Positions 37,988-52,200 of a DNA stretch of 64,000 nucleotides are shown here, one piece after another. The stretch is from NCBI GenBank assembly GCA_022885665.1, contig JAGQDJ010000138.1:62001-126000 (forward strand). Direction: 5' to 3'. The notes below the pieces were generated by a model. The model worked only from the letters and a program-made list of their open reading frames with translations, had not been told where the DNA came from and made no database searches. Each line of letters opens with the position of its first letter. Position 1 is the stretch's first letter. A program made the position numbers and the translations under genes. Source of the stretch: Triops longicaudatus. Lineage: Eukaryota > Arthropoda > Branchiopoda > Notostraca > Triopsidae.

Positions 37988-40072
37988 CTAGCCGAATCCC
38001 AAAACAACTCATTAGTAAAACGCGATTTCTCTTTTCGTTCAGTTGCAATTGAACATCGCATGCGTTTTAATCCATTCCAACATCACACATCCACAGACGC
38101 GAAAAATTCAACCCAATGCGTTTTAGTAATACGGAAAACACTCTCAAGTACTAGAAGTTCAATCCATCAACCCTCGGCCAACATCACCCGCCGTCGTTGC
38201 TCACCCTTTCATCCCTGTATCTCAAACCACGTCCCCAACCCCAAATTACTGCTCCAAAGAGCAATGTATCACCACAACTGCAACACACTTTGCGTTCCTA
38301 GGCGACACTTTCTTTTCAGTCAACCAATTACGCTTTCCTTTTCAAGTTTTTCTTTAAGAGGAAAGAACGAGTTAAGTGCCGCCCTTGAATTTCTTAAGAA
38401 ATTAGTTTCCTTCCAATCTTTCTATCAACAAGCTAATCAAATGCATCTCGACTCCTGTTGTTACTTCGATCATGTATAGGTGCTGAAGAGTAATATGAAA
38501 GCATTGCCTTTCAAGCACAACTCTAGTCACCTAATTTTTTTTTTAACACAAAAGGTAATATATGTTACCAGCAATAGGCGAAAGCCCTATGCTATGTTCC
38601 AGAGAAAAAGTAATTTATATTTCCCATGCATGTTCGGTCTTATTGTGATTAGAGGGAACGGGAATGAATTTGCATCTCAATGGACCAAGTTTTGCGACAG
38701 ACGCAAGGTTCTGCACGCGAAATCGAAATTCAAAAAAACTTTTGACGTAGAATTTTAAGGAAATTTTTCTTTTTCTTTTTTTTCTCTAGTTCGGAGCAAC
38801 TACGGAGCGAGTAAGTTCATTATTCCTTAAATGATGAGCGCGAAGTTGTAGATAAAAGAAAAGGAAGACTGAGTTCTCGAATCATTTTTTTTCACATCAC
38901 ATCACAACGACAACTTCCCTTCCTGACAACCGTACCTCCCTTCCAAACTCCAACCCTTCCTTGATAAAAATTTTACATATTCTCATTGATCCATCTCGTG
39001 CCACCGTCAAGAAGAACACGGCAGACAAAACCTTTCAAGCAATTTTACTACGTCTTTCTAAGCAGATCTTCTAAAGGAGCAAAATATTTTCCGCACAAAA
39101 AACTGACTACTTGTATGAACATATTGAGTATCTCGCACTTTTGGTATTTTATTATTTGACTCAACGTTTAGTTGTATTTTTCAACTAATAGTAGGCTAGT
39201 CTTTGGCATCCAGAAAATATATTACCTTGATGTGCATATCCTTACACTGAAATTCGCATACTTGTACTTTACACAGTTGATATTATTTGATAACACTGTA
39301 CTTAGTCTTTATGTAAAAACTGTCAAATGTGTTTGCACAGCGAAACGTACTATACAGCACAGTTTATGGCTCATATGGGTAGAATAGGAATACACGTGAG
39401 CGACCATTCACGACACATTTCATTAAACTCCAAACGTGTGTACAGAAATGACTCATACTTACTTGCGTTTATGTGTTAGTTTAGTTCGGGGTATTAAGTT
39501 GCTAACATGCGCAAGTGAGAATTAACACAAAGGCTTTGGGTTAAACAGGACACGGTCGGGAATTGCAAATGATGCCTCTTTTGGGATTAGTCTTTTAATG
39601 AACTTGTGTGCGTTGAGTTGTTTGAAGTTTAACTAGATGCTGAACACGTCTTGTTTCGCAATACTGAGGCCAAGCCATTTCCGTGAAATGTATTTTGCAT
39701 TTTTAAAAAAGTCTAATTTCATTTCCAGATTCAGGGATTCTTATAGTCTAGAAGTCTTTTATCTAGTTTGTGAGTAGCTTGCAAGAGGCTGACAGACTTC
39801 TGATTCTATGAAAAAAAGTTTAAATGCCGGTGATTTGACGCTAAATTCCGTACAAGTCTCGAACTGCCGAGAACGAACAAGAACTCTGTTTTTCCAAAAA
39901 TACCTTAACTATTTTCTTTCAAAGACCAGTGCTTTTGTGGTATATTCTGAACTAATAGGATAAAGCCGAAATACATGTTGACCACTTCGCTGAATTCCAG
40001 AAGGAGCAACCCTACAATGAAATTTCAATGACATTTGTGCTAATAATAATTGTAATATTAGTTGCTCTCGCA

Positions 40073-40297
40073 TTTGTTGTCGATCAGTACTTTTTTCTAA
40101 CGTTATACTACATTTACCAAATTGCTTTCCATGTGTAAAAACTTTAATTTGTTTAGTAGTTCAATTATTTCTCCATTGATACTGACAATATGAGGAAGCA
40201 TCAGAACTACTAAACAAATTAAAGTTTTTACACATGGAAAGCAATTTCGTAAGTGTAGTATAACATTAGAAGAAATCACTGATCGACAACTAATGTG
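40073..40297. repeat. long imperfect inverted repeat (foldback)
   Basis: The left arm (about 40,073-40,161) and right arm (about 40,205-40,297) pair over roughly 90 nt with few mismatches; the cores are ACTACTAAACAAATTAAAGT and its complement. The loop is about 43 nt. Outside the arms there is no target duplication that I can see. Confidence 0.85.
40179..40206. repeat. 28-nt direct repeat, copy 1 (in foldback loop)
   Basis: The sequence ATACTGACAATATGAGGAAG continued by CATCAGAA is identical to the copy at 40,301-40,328. This copy sits in the loop of the inverted repeat. Confidence 0.92.
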
Positions 40298-40300
40298 AAT

Positions 40301-40328
40301 ATACTGACAATATGAGGAAGCATCAGAA
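40301..40328. repeat. 28-nt direct repeat, copy 2 (outside foldback)
   Basis: Same 28 nt as at 40,179-40,206, lying just beyond the right arm. Together the two copies suggest template switching, in which the loop segment was copied again after the inverted arm. Confidence 0.92.
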
Positions 40329-43300
40329 AAATAAGGTGCTGAAACAGGAAAGTAAAAGATGAGAGCAAAATAAAAAACCAAATATGCTTGAGCTGAAAAA
40401 TATATAAAAAGTGAATAAAACAGTAATGTAAAAAATATAAAAAAGCTCGAAAGCAGTGAACATTTTTCCACCGTTTTTCAATTCACTGGTGAATAGTTTG
40501 CAAAACTCGAAGACTTAAAAAATATACAGAGTGCTTCTTTACTTTAGTTAAGTACTACTCAAAGCTTTACAGAGGGCGCCGACATTACCAGCATCCTAAG
40601 GTAAATTAAGCTTCTCAAGCCACAAATACTTGTCAAGCTCTTGGTATTGTACTGTTTTGTCCCGACCGTTTCCACAAAGGCTGCCATAGTGGTTTGTTTA
40701 CATCCTAAGTTAGTAAACATACTTCTCGTTGATGGCGAACAATGGCAAAACGCTTAAAAGCAACAATAGGTTTGAAACCTACATGAAGCAAATGTACTGC
40801 GTAAAGTGCTGAATTGCTCCCATGGAAATAAAATGGGATTGTACGTCCGCCTAATTTAGTTCCTGTCCTTTTATGTCCTTTAATACATTCACTGTTTCAG
40901 GTCCTTTTATCTTTCACGACACTGTTTTAACACTTTCACAAAAGAATCTTAGTACATTATTTTTACTCGATTTATTCCCGAACTTCTTTTTCACTACGCA
41001 AGTTTTGTTAAAATTAGCCAATGTACTTTCTGCGTAGGACGAGAGAATCCAAGCTCCTTGGCCTTGATATCATCTGAAATATCTCGGTACGGAAACTATT
41101 AAGATTTTGCTTCTTCTCTAGCGATGTTTGCAACAAAACGGTTTAATCCACACAAGATATCTCTACTCAACGGAGAAAGTAGACGCAATCAATCTTGCCA
41201 CGGGGCTGGTATTTTACCTGCATGTACTCGCAGACGGAGAGGAGAATGAGTGTAATGTTTATTCTTAGTATACAGGGGCAAAACAATGTGAAGGGGACAG
41301 TGATAGAAGGGATAAGGAAGCAAAAGCAGGAGAAAGGCAGCTAGAAAAGCTCGGCATCGGGACTTTCTCGGTCGGTACTTGCCACCAAGCAAAACTGGAT
41401 CAATACTAGTAGGCACACAAGATACACACGATGAAGCCAGAGAGCGAGTGGAGAGGGATAGAGACAAGGTAAGTACTGGCGAGTTACCGTGTACACTGCA
41501 CCAAGTACAATTTTCTGCGTTTGCTGAAGTCCCGAACTCACGTGTCCCTAGCTTTTACGTCCCAATCTTCCAGTACTTTGCTTTTTCGGGCTTTTATCTT
41601 TCTACTCGTTTCCCCAAGTGCTCTTGCTTCACTCTTTGCTACAGCACTTATTTCCCATCACACACGTCCTTATCTCTTTTTTTCTCGCTTTTCGACACCC
41701 CGGAGATTTCTGACTCACAAAACCCAACATTCTTGCTCCATTTCGCGAGTAAACCAAGCTCTGGCACATTTTCGGTTTCTAAGGTGAAAAAAAAGACGTC
41801 ACTTCTGCGTCTTCTGTAACGGAACAGCATCGTTTTGGGATTCCGAGACCGGAAATCTTGCACTTGAGTTCTGGAGTGTTGTACTGCATGATTTGCAACA
41901 CAATGCACTTTTGCGTAATCTGATAATACCGAGGTAGGCTTCTACCTCAACCGAGTTTTACAGACAATCAGACGTAAGGGTACAGCTTTCTTAAAGTTAA
42001 GCTTCGGAAGGTAATACACCTGACTTTTGCAGACACATTACATTGGGCTAGTTATTCCACAGTTTACACAGGCTTTTTGGTCTCTAGGATGTTATGAAGT
42101 TGTTATCCACGGTTGACAACCCAAGTAATAGGAATTAATGCTTATTGGGACGTTTCACTAGATTCTATGTTAGGCTCTGTGTTAACATGGTTAATGACGC
42201 TCATAAGCAACCACATTTATGCGAAGAAAGGTTAAGCTATCCTTAGTTTAGCTCTTTGTTCGTGGATCACTTGTTAAATCGCTGTGAACTTGAAAGCAAA
42301 TTCTGAATACATGGCACGCGTCTTGTACTATTTCGTTTTATGATTTTTAAGTTCCAAACCGAGAACACGGGTTTGAATACTACAATACAACTCCGACTTA
42401 TAAACGGGTCGAGACCAGAGGATAGTTGACAGGTGGGATAGATAACAAAATCAAACTCACGTGTTAAGTGCATTAGGAAAGCTTAAAAAATAAATTTGGA
42501 ATAATAATTTGAAATAGATTACATTTCTTGCTTGAATAATACTTTCCTGAGACCATTAGAGACCACTCAGTGTAAATGTTATATTGTCAATAAGTAAGTT
42601 TTTTAAAATCAATTTAAAAACCTTGTAAACAAAGAAAAAAAATTGCTACGTGGTCGACATAACAGGGTGTTTCCATGACCGGAGTTGACAAAGTTTGAAT
42701 TCTACTGTGTGAAAAAAGGACCTTATCGGATAACCTCTGACGGAGAAAGCAGTTCTACAGGTGTGACGACGGGTTACATATAAATGAATGTTATAATAAA
42801 AACGTCACCAAAATACAGTACATAAAAATAAATAAATAAATATACGTTGTATTCGCTAATTAGATAGTTTAAAGAATTTACTTGTCCAGTTTACAACTAT
42901 CTTTACACGCCCTGACAACCCCTGGTCCATCCACCCTGAGCTTAAATGCACCCTTAGTGTAAACACAGGTTATATTTGTCCTTAGATGGTTAAACAGGCT
43001 GTTTACATTAAACCTTTCCTATTACTGTATTCCCCAATGTTTTTCAGTTTCTATAAGAAGGGAATATTACAATCTATCTTCTGCTTGAAAGAACTGACAA
43101 TAGAAAAAAAACTCAAAACATTCTGGCTCTATTGACGAGTTGAATTAGCTCAGTGAAGCAAATAACCCTGATAATTTCTTCACCTTTCCAGTAACGAAAG
43201 ATACTAACAGTAGCTGCGAAGAACGGTGGCAGCACAAGAATATATAAGTAGCAGCAAGCAATTTCACGCCTATACAGGTCATCGTACACACAGCTCGTAA

Positions 43301-46300
43301 AATACGCGTAAACCACTAGTCTGGCGACCTAACAAGGCCTGACTTCTTCCAGTATTGCCGTAGGCCTTTGCTAATTTCACTGTAATGGTAAAACTGGGTT
43401 TCTTGACTCCATTCTGCTTCGCAACACAACTCAATTTAAACTCCTTGAAAGAATCGACCATTATATGTCCATACATTTGGTAAATAGCAGGGCGTCATTT
43501 TTAACACAAGGAATAATTTGCACGATACTACAGAAATATTTATTTTATCGTACGGCTGGCAAAATTTTGCTCATACAAATGCAATAGGATCCAAAAAGTT
43601 TGTTAGTCTTCAAACGCATGCAAAAGAAGTTAGGCGGAAGTTAAAAAATAAAAAAATTGGAGCCCTAAATAAACACACGCTATTCGTCAATCTCACAAGC
43701 CATTAATCCGTTGTTAAGCTTTTCTAGTTTTCTTGCACTCAATTTTTCTTGTCGTTACCTCTTAGACAGGTCCGCAAGTGATAAAGTAACGGAGGTAGAG
43801 AAGGAAAGTTGGTGCCTTTTAATTGGCGCCCAGAAATGTGCGGTGGAGACGGAGGTAGGTAGGAAATGGAAAAGAAATGATGGTGAGGAGGAAGGTGCAA
43901 TATGGGAACCGGAGCCAAACAGAACAAAAGAAAGAAAACAGAATTAGTTCTCCTGGCTTGTTTCTTCTCAATATTTCAGACTCGTAACACCGTCTGGGGC
44001 AATTAATAACCTTCTATAGACGCACCAACACCCAGAAAGAGAAAAATGAACAGAAAAATAAGCGAGATAAACGAATAGGATGGAACTCTTTCAACCTAAT
44101 TTTTTACTCTTTTTTCGAGAAGCACTAACAACCTCAATATACGTTATTAGTTGTGCCAAGGAAAAAGATACACTAGAAAAGTCTACTTTTTGCTTTGGTG
44201 GGCTTAAATTGCCAACGGTATGACGCTATGAAAGCGATTCTTGGTTGGGGAAAAGTATTTTTTTTAAATCCAGTATTGATCAACCTAGCCTTAGAATATT
44301 CCGTTACCTGTCGGTGCTTCACCAGCAATACATAAAGAACAATTGTAATTTCTTAGTTCACTTAAGTAGTTCAACTACAAAATTCTAATGGAAATAATTT
44401 CAAATGCTGTATGTTAGAAATAAATAAGAGTGTCTACTGAAATGACACGAATACATTACTAAAACAGTTTAATTTCTTTCTTCTTTCGCACTGAATGGAA
44501 TGCTACAAATATTCCATTACTAGCTTTTGTGCGACAGATATTGTTGTTGTAATCTATTAATTTCCCAAATTTCTTCGCTTTCTTCTGATAATGAACAAAC
44601 TAAAATATACATACGAGATTTAGTTCTATGCCACAAGTAGTGATTAATATCGAACGTTAATTTCTGGATATTCAATATCGTTTCCGTCAACTTTTCTGAT
44701 AAAATTGAACACTTCTTTCTAAATAAATTATACGACTTCTGTTTTCGGGTTAGTTTTTGTCTTTCAAGGAGATGATAATGATTATATGCTTAACAGCGTC
44801 AATCTCAAAGCTCATCCATTTGCAGCCGAAATGGCTCGTTCGAAGGACTGAATACGCAATTAAAGAGATCTTCGATTCTTTTTTCTTCCTTCTAAAGTAA
44901 AAGTTGGACTCCTCGTACTATATAGGGTTTCAAGTTTCTCGATAGCATTACGTCGCTCCGCCCTTGTGTGGATAACGAGCCCAAGCCCTCTTTGATCAAC
45001 TCTAACCGTCAATAGCTGTTTCTGCAATAAAGCTAGGGAATCCAGTGGTATCGCAGCCTGCAAACGATCCCCGCTTTTTTATGATTACAAACACCGAAGC
45101 ACCAATCGTCCCGCCCTCTGTGCCCATAGTTAGGCAAACCAATTCAATCATTTGATTTTGCACTTGCCCGTAACCTCTTTCTTTCAACCTCATTAGGATA
45201 ATTGCTAGTTAACCCATGGAGCAGCAGATTTCGTCAGCCCAACGGAATTTTTGGAAGTTTGCACAAGTTCTTGGCTACTTTAACCGGCACCAATGAAACT
45301 GTGGAACGGGCTTTACAGAATAAATTGGCACCGCAGAACTTAGGATTGGCTAGTCATTAGCTTCAGAGCTTTGTGAAAAACGAAGCCAAGTTGGAAAGAC
45401 TTCTAGCAAATCTCTCATGTTTAGTTTCACGACACGAACTGCAACGTAATTTTTCATGAAAATATGTCCAACAAAAACGGTGACAAGCCCCACCGGGAGG
45501 TTTAAGACAAACTCTTACATGACGTATCCTGTCACTTTTCGACGCGGGGGCTTTTAGGGCTATGAATAAGAGAAGACGCACCAAAAAGAAAGAAAGCAAA
45601 CCAGTAAAAGTCAAAACCATAACTTTCTTTCTTAAAAAGTAGTAGCACAAACTCAATTTCTGAATGACGATGCTGTCACTGAAACGATCCTACGCGTTAT
45701 GAATTATTTAAGCAATGCCATAGCCCAAATGCACGCTAAAGATATAAAATATAGGCTATATAAAAACGACTAAATTTCTCACTCAGTGCTGAAAATTTCC
45801 TTGCTGGAGATCTAAAACTCAAGAGCGGTAAAGGGTACAAAGAAGCACGCCTTTAAATTTGCAAACTGGATTTTCGCAATTTGAGGAACTTGCATGAAAA
45901 ATCACTTGCATTTTCACAGAACCTTCTCGACTCGAGATGGTAGACGTTTGTTCCCATAATGTTCCACCTTTGCCTCTCGATCTCTCGGAAAAAAAGAAAA
46001 AGGTGCGAGACAGAGATTTTCTTCGCACGTTCACAGCTTCCTGACCCAATCCTTACATTAAGCTCCTTTTCCTTTTTTTTTCGTTCTTGTTTTCAAGCCA
46101 CGTTCTACGAATCCTCGAGCGAGTTTCGGCTGTTGTGAGTACAAAACTTCCCTCGACTGTCGTAAAACATTGCTTCGGTTTATCTTACCAAAATAAATAA
46201 ATAGAAAATGCTAAGAAGCAAATGCACAAATACTGTCAAAAAGACTGTCTGTAAGGGGAAATGACAGCAAAACGCATATCTTGCTCTGTGTTAAACAACT

Positions 46301-48318
46301 GATCAAAAGTAAGGACTATGTTCAACGAAAGGCACGTCTATAACAACGAGTGTAAGTAAAGCACCGCAGGGCTTCATTACACGTGTATTACTTTCGTCAA
46401 TTTTTGCTTGCATTCCGTCTGGCATACTGGCTTTTTAAGAATAATCGGGATAGCATTTTGGGTTATGGGCCGATCGTGGTTGGTAAGAACCCGAGTTTTC
46501 ACGAAATTGTGCAATAAAGATTGGCGGACGGGCAATTCGGGTTTCCGTAACAATGAAAGTTCGCTTAGCCTCACAGTTGCAGCGATGGGAATTTTCATTC
46601 TACCTTACTGCCGTGTGTATTCTGCACGGGAGGCTCTTTCTTAGGATATCATTTTATGAGTACGAGAACTGGACATGCACAGCTGGATATCCACACAAAC
46701 CTAGTTTTACGGAAGTCCACTTTACAATAAAGAATCTCAGTTTGGAAATGTCAAGACCCAGGTGATGGAGCACCGAAATCGGCACAAGAGATACGTTTTG
46801 GGTCTTTGAACGTCGTCGTAAAGTTTTACGCAGGAGTATGCATCATGTTCCAGTACAAGCTACTGCAGGGTAGTGAACCCTAGCCTGACTCAGCGCTCTG
46901 CTAGCAAGCTACCGTAATTTTGTATCTATGAAAAATGTTTCACGAAAAAACTACTACTGTTGAGCTAAGAACTCTGTAAGTCGCTGCCCCGCACTATGGT
47001 TTAAGGCCCCGGTATACAAAGCTTTCAGTATTTTTCAAAAAAGTTAAAGACATCGCTTTCATCATGGAGGGTAGATCTTTTATTGTAATTAACAGCAGAG
47101 TTCGAATGAACTCAAATAAAAACTCTATAAAAAGAGGCACATCCCAATATTGTCATACAAAACCTTTGATTCTCAGTCATGATATTGCAAAAAGTTCCTA
47201 ACCGAATTCGTTTCTCTATATACCTTAAAATGTACACAAATCAGGTCTAGTGCACCGGTTCGTCTGATTTTCATTTTTCCGCACAGTAAATAAGTAGTGA
47301 AAATTCAACCTTAGTTAACAAAATTTAATAAAAGCTTTTTGACAAAAAGCTCAAACTGGTGCATTAGGTATGTGGTAAACTAATCTTTAACTTCAATATT
47401 ATTGTCAAACCTGTTTTTTAACCATTTGTACAGCATGCCGTCTGAAAACTCCAAACGTTATGCTCCCACAAGGGGTTTGCGTATACCGAGCCCTTAACGC
47501 TACGAGTGTTTACAAATCATAACTCGATTCAGTATTCCAAACATATTCGGAAAGCAACAAAATGTTAACCACACTTATATATATGGCTTCACCCAAAAGA
47601 AGCCAAATCGTAATGCATATCTCGCTTGAAATGGCTTTTCCGCCCATGATTGTTGTAACGACACTGAAACACTTTAAGTCTGCTCAGAAAATGGCTGAGT
47701 AACCAAGGAAAATAATCTTGCTATCTGCGCCAAGTTGAACTTGATAAACTCAGTTCATTTCTTACACACAACACCTCCATTTCCTATTTGATAAGCATAT
47801 TAACTACCTATTCGTAGTCGTAATTTCTAACTCCCGCAAATACTACTGTTGAGCATTTAAACGTTACTAATTAAATACAGTTTACAAGGCAAGCAAGCAT
47901 ACAATGTAACTGGTGAAACATCGACAAGCAATCCCGAGCCATTAGGAACAAAAACGCCGCAATAGAAAGAAATCTTTATTCGAAATCGTTGCAAGACTAC
48001 GACTGGTATCCAGCAAAAAACACCGGTATAAAACAAAAGACTGGAACAAAGAAAAAAAAAAAGGAAATCGAGACAATGAAGAGAAGAAAAAGCGCTAACC
48101 ACGTGATGACAACAGAAAGTGTTATATTGCCCATATCCGAGAAATAAAACAAAAGGAACGGTGAAGACGCAACTAGGGACCAATTTGAGGTAGTTTTCAT
48201 CATGAAGCCAACGTTAGCAATTCCTGTGAAACCGACTCAAAACACACCCCAAAGTAGGGGGGGAAAAAATAAAAATAAAATGAAAACGTCCCTTTCATTA
48301 AAAAGGTGCTGGCACTCG

Positions 48319-48332
48319 CCCCCCCCCCCCCC
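48319..48332. repeat. C homopolymer (14 nt)
   Basis: Uninterrupted run of 14 C on the plus strand in an intron; likely length-variable. Confidence 0.9.
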
Positions 48333-49184
48333 TCTAGAAAAAAATAGAAAAAGACGGTGCAGCGCATCTTTTCTCTCTCTAATATGACAGAGAGACTTAG
48401 GTCATTTCGTTCCAAAATGACCCCTGAGCCACATCCAATAATACCTTCCACACCATACGACGCTATAAAGTCCTGCACACCAAATTCCTCCAGAAATCCG
48501 AATAATGGAATACGTCAAAGACATTCACGGACGTCGTATACTCCCCACAAACAAACAAAAAGGAGAAAAAATACCTAGCGAATCATAGCATAACTCTAAC
48601 AATCCGCACATTCTTATAGTTTCAGCAACAGGACACCTAGAGATCACAAACAAGACAACGATTGCCAAAATCTTAAAGCTAAAGCAAAACTAACACCTCA
48701 TTATGGACTTACACAGAAAAAATACACGAAACTATCAGAGAAAATATACTTCATTATTTTCCTAAATTGTCTTCATTTCTCCAACACGCTGTCTCGATTA
48801 TGTGAATAAAACACGAAAGATGTTTAAACCCATGATTTCCTAAACCTTGGTCAATTTCCCAAGCTCGGATGAAATTTTCATTGCAGTAGAACTCTTCTCT
48901 TAACGGAACTGGGGACATCAAGTTTGTGTTCTTCACATTTCGAGTTAGCTGAACCTTTTTTATGAGAAATTCGGGATAATTAAAGTAAAGAATTGAGGAA
49001 ACGCTGTTTCAGGTGAACAACTTTAAACTTCCATTAAACACTTAATTTTCCTCTCCACTGGGCTGTTTACAGTATCGACCAGGGAGTTTTACTTTTATTT
49101 TTGCTCCTATTTTCAAAATAGTATTTTGTAGAGGTTCCAATCGAAATCACGAAAACTTGAAAAGTAAAACGAAAATCTTCTTAC

Positions 49185-49290
49185 CTTTCAATTCGAGTGG
49201 CTGGCGCGGTCCATCTTCTTTCAAGCCTTCAGCTGTTTGGACCAATTCGTCCAACTGCGGCTTTTTTTGCTCCAGTTCATGCAGCACACT
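49185..49290 (-). CDS. Dys: dystrophin exon e12: R20 helix B
   Basis: 106 nt; SVLHELEQKKPQLDELVQTA matches the human helix B ending in LEQRRPQLEELITAA. It leaves one base (G) that forms Val with e13. Acceptor TTTTCGCAG, donor GTAAGA. The next exon is 11.2 kb away. Confidence 0.95.
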
Positions 49291-52200
49291 CTGCGAAAAC
49301 ATCAAAAACATATTAGTGAACTCTTTTCTTCCATTATTTTTCGTTTGTCCGCCTTTTTTCTGCCTCTCACAGATCAAATCTCTTCGAAAACAGAACAGCT
49401 GATAAGCCCTCTAAGCAAGGTAATGTCTTCACGGAAGCAGGAAAAGAGAGAAAGAATCAAGCGCCCAGTACAGGGATTAAACTCGCAAGTATAAAGACTC
49501 CGTTTTTTGTCTTAGTTGTTGTTTTCTTCTTCCTGAATACAAGATCAAGGTACGACAGAAAAAGTGGGAAAATGCTGTATCTTCTTATTGCTCGGCTCTT
49601 TCCGGCCTTTTTCTTTACTTTTCTTTCCATTTTTTGTCCCCCCTGTTTCTTTCTTCTCCCTGCCAGGTTATTAGAAGATCGATGAGCCTTGTCCGAACGG
49701 CACGGTTGGTGCCATCTACCAAATATTTAGCGCCAAGTGGCGGAAACTTGACTGTAAAAATGTAAATTTCTACTTCTGGGGGATTTCTTCACCTTTACCA
49801 TTTTTGCTTCTTTTTCAATTACCGAAAACTGAAAATGAAGATTTCTGACGTTATCAGCGTTTTCCACGTCGTGGTATCTTCATACCTGCAGCTTCCTCTG
49901 CAAAATACTTTTTGCTCACAACACTTATATACATTTAATCTACTTTTATTTATTGACTATTTATTTTTACGATTAATTTACGATATTTTTACAATTTTTA
50001 CGATTAATATAATAGTTTTGACATCAAACAGTTTCAGTAAGTTTACTTTATAGCGATGCTGCAAAGTATCGGAATGATGCCAACTTCGCTCACCCATCAT
50101 TCCAGCTTCATTCCGTCAAACTTGTGGCTTTCCAACCGCGTTAGAACGGATTTGGCCTATCGTTCTTGTGAAGTAATTTGTCCCACGATCAATCAAAAGC
50201 CCATCAAGCACGTTCACGGAGAGTTTCTACTACGCTTTCGGGCAAATTCAGACGTAAAGATCAAGAGGAATCACTGCAGAAAATCCAGGTAAAAGTCCTC
50301 TCGGGTGAAAATAAAACGGCCAAAGACAATAAACATTTAGTCCTTTTAAAAAGAGTTCATTTCAGTTAAGGACTCAAGCACTTGCATGCAATGTATGTCA
50401 TTGAGCATGCATACTGAGGAGTCGGTGGCTAGTCTGCAAGGTGTTCTAGGCGCTCGCTCGGTAGGTCGACGCAATTCGAGACGGCAACGACGCTTGCGCT
50501 TTTGATTCACGACCAGCAAAACGGAAGGAACTTTTACTTTTACCTTGCTCCTTTCCCAACCACCCACTTGCCCTGTCTTAATACAAATCCTTCCCCTCGT
50601 TCCTAGTGTCATTTTTATTCGACCTTTTGTACCAAGGCCCAGCCCTCGTAATACAGAAACAGAACTCAGGAGAATGAAGAGAGAAAAAATGGGGGAAGAT
50701 CGGGGGGTATGCAATAATGTAATGCGTCACTTTTTGGTAATTTAGCTGCGGTGGCGCTAAATATATAACAGAACCCAGGCATGCGAGACTACTGGTGTGT
50801 GTCATCCCTAATTGACTTCATTTGTCATACATTTCACACCTTGACACAGCTGTCAACAACGGAAAACTCCTCCCAAGAGTCATTTTGTGCGCGTAGACAA
50901 AATTTTTAAGTCTTTGATGAATCTCCGAAAACTAAGGCAAATTTACTGCAGAACTTAATTCAATTTAAAGCCTAACTAAAACGAAATGTATGCTTCCATC
51001 CATGTTTTGCAATTGTAATTTACGTTATTGGGATAGGCTCTATTGCGCATTTCTACGATAGAATACTAATATTTGTCTTTAAACGCCGTTCAACCAGCTT
51101 GCACCGCGGACAAAATATCCTAGCACAGGAATTGCCAATTATGGTGGTCAAATTGACAAACAATGCCGTCTAACACAAAAAAGCTCTTTCAGCTTAATGA
51201 AGTTTTTTTCTCACTGCAAATATCTTTTTGAGGTACTGACAACATCAAGGAGAATATAACGTGTTTTCTGAGTTCGAACTCCATATTCCAAAACCAGTCG
51301 GCTTTTTGCAGAACATTCTGCCGCACGAGAACAACTATTCATAAAAAATCATTTAAGACCAATCAGCTTATTGCAGAACGATGTGTTCAGGAGTAGCGAT
51401 AGCGTTAGGAGCAATTAATTGAAAAAAAAAAAGACTCAGAGCGCGGCTAGCCTCAATCCCAGCTCTGCAGAATGTGACAGTCAAAATTGCTACCACTGAC
51501 GTTAAACGGCTTATCGAGACTTCGAAAGTCGTGCGTCCGAAATGCTCAATGGAGAATTTTGAATTTACTGCTTTCCACAATTTACCTGCGTTTGGCTAAC
51601 GCGTCTACTTCTTCTTGAAAATTGCATATTTTTCTGCCTCCATATAATCCTAGCGGCTATTACAAGTCAGAGCTTTCGTCGTGGTTGACAATGGGGCGTT
51701 GACAAGAAAAGGCTCAACGCTTAATCTTGGCGACAAAACCACCCGGATTACTGACAAGACTTCCACCTATCGATCCCAGTTTTTGGTATACAGAGACCTG
51801 CTGCATGAGAAATTTGACCAGCGATCAGAATATCATACTACAATGACTTTTTCAAGATGATTTTAACAGAGAAAAAAATAAAATAAGAAACTCGAGAAAA
51901 ATAATATAAACGAACATTCATGGCTAAGAAAAGAAAACAATAAAAGAAATGGATAAAACGTGAGCGCTAAATTACCAAAAAAAGAGTAAACCCCATACGG
52001 GCGCAACATGTTCGTCGTCCATAACAAAATAATGCGTTATTCCCAATATGCACTTTTTTTGCTCTCTTTTTTTCCAAAGGGTTTCTTCATTCCTTCTTTC
52101 CTTTTGGGAACAAATTCAGGGAGAGCAATACAATTTGTGTGCCATGACGGATGGATGGTGTTGGCACGTTCCAAAGTTTGACTGAAATGACTTCTTCCAG

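Larger units (their letters stand above)
37988..49184. other. dystrophin intron e12-e13
   Basis: 11.2 kb. Contains the foldback at 40,073-40,297, a purine-rich block with a good plus-strand donor at 41,468, unidentified coding-like fragments at 45.0-45.4 kb, and a 14-base C run at 48,319-48,332. No extra rod exon is required by phase. Confidence 0.7.

Noticed and set aside
37706..38479. 257-codon plus-strand open frame
   Set aside because: Its first third is the antisense of dystrophin exon e13; the rest shows no protein pattern. A shadow frame.
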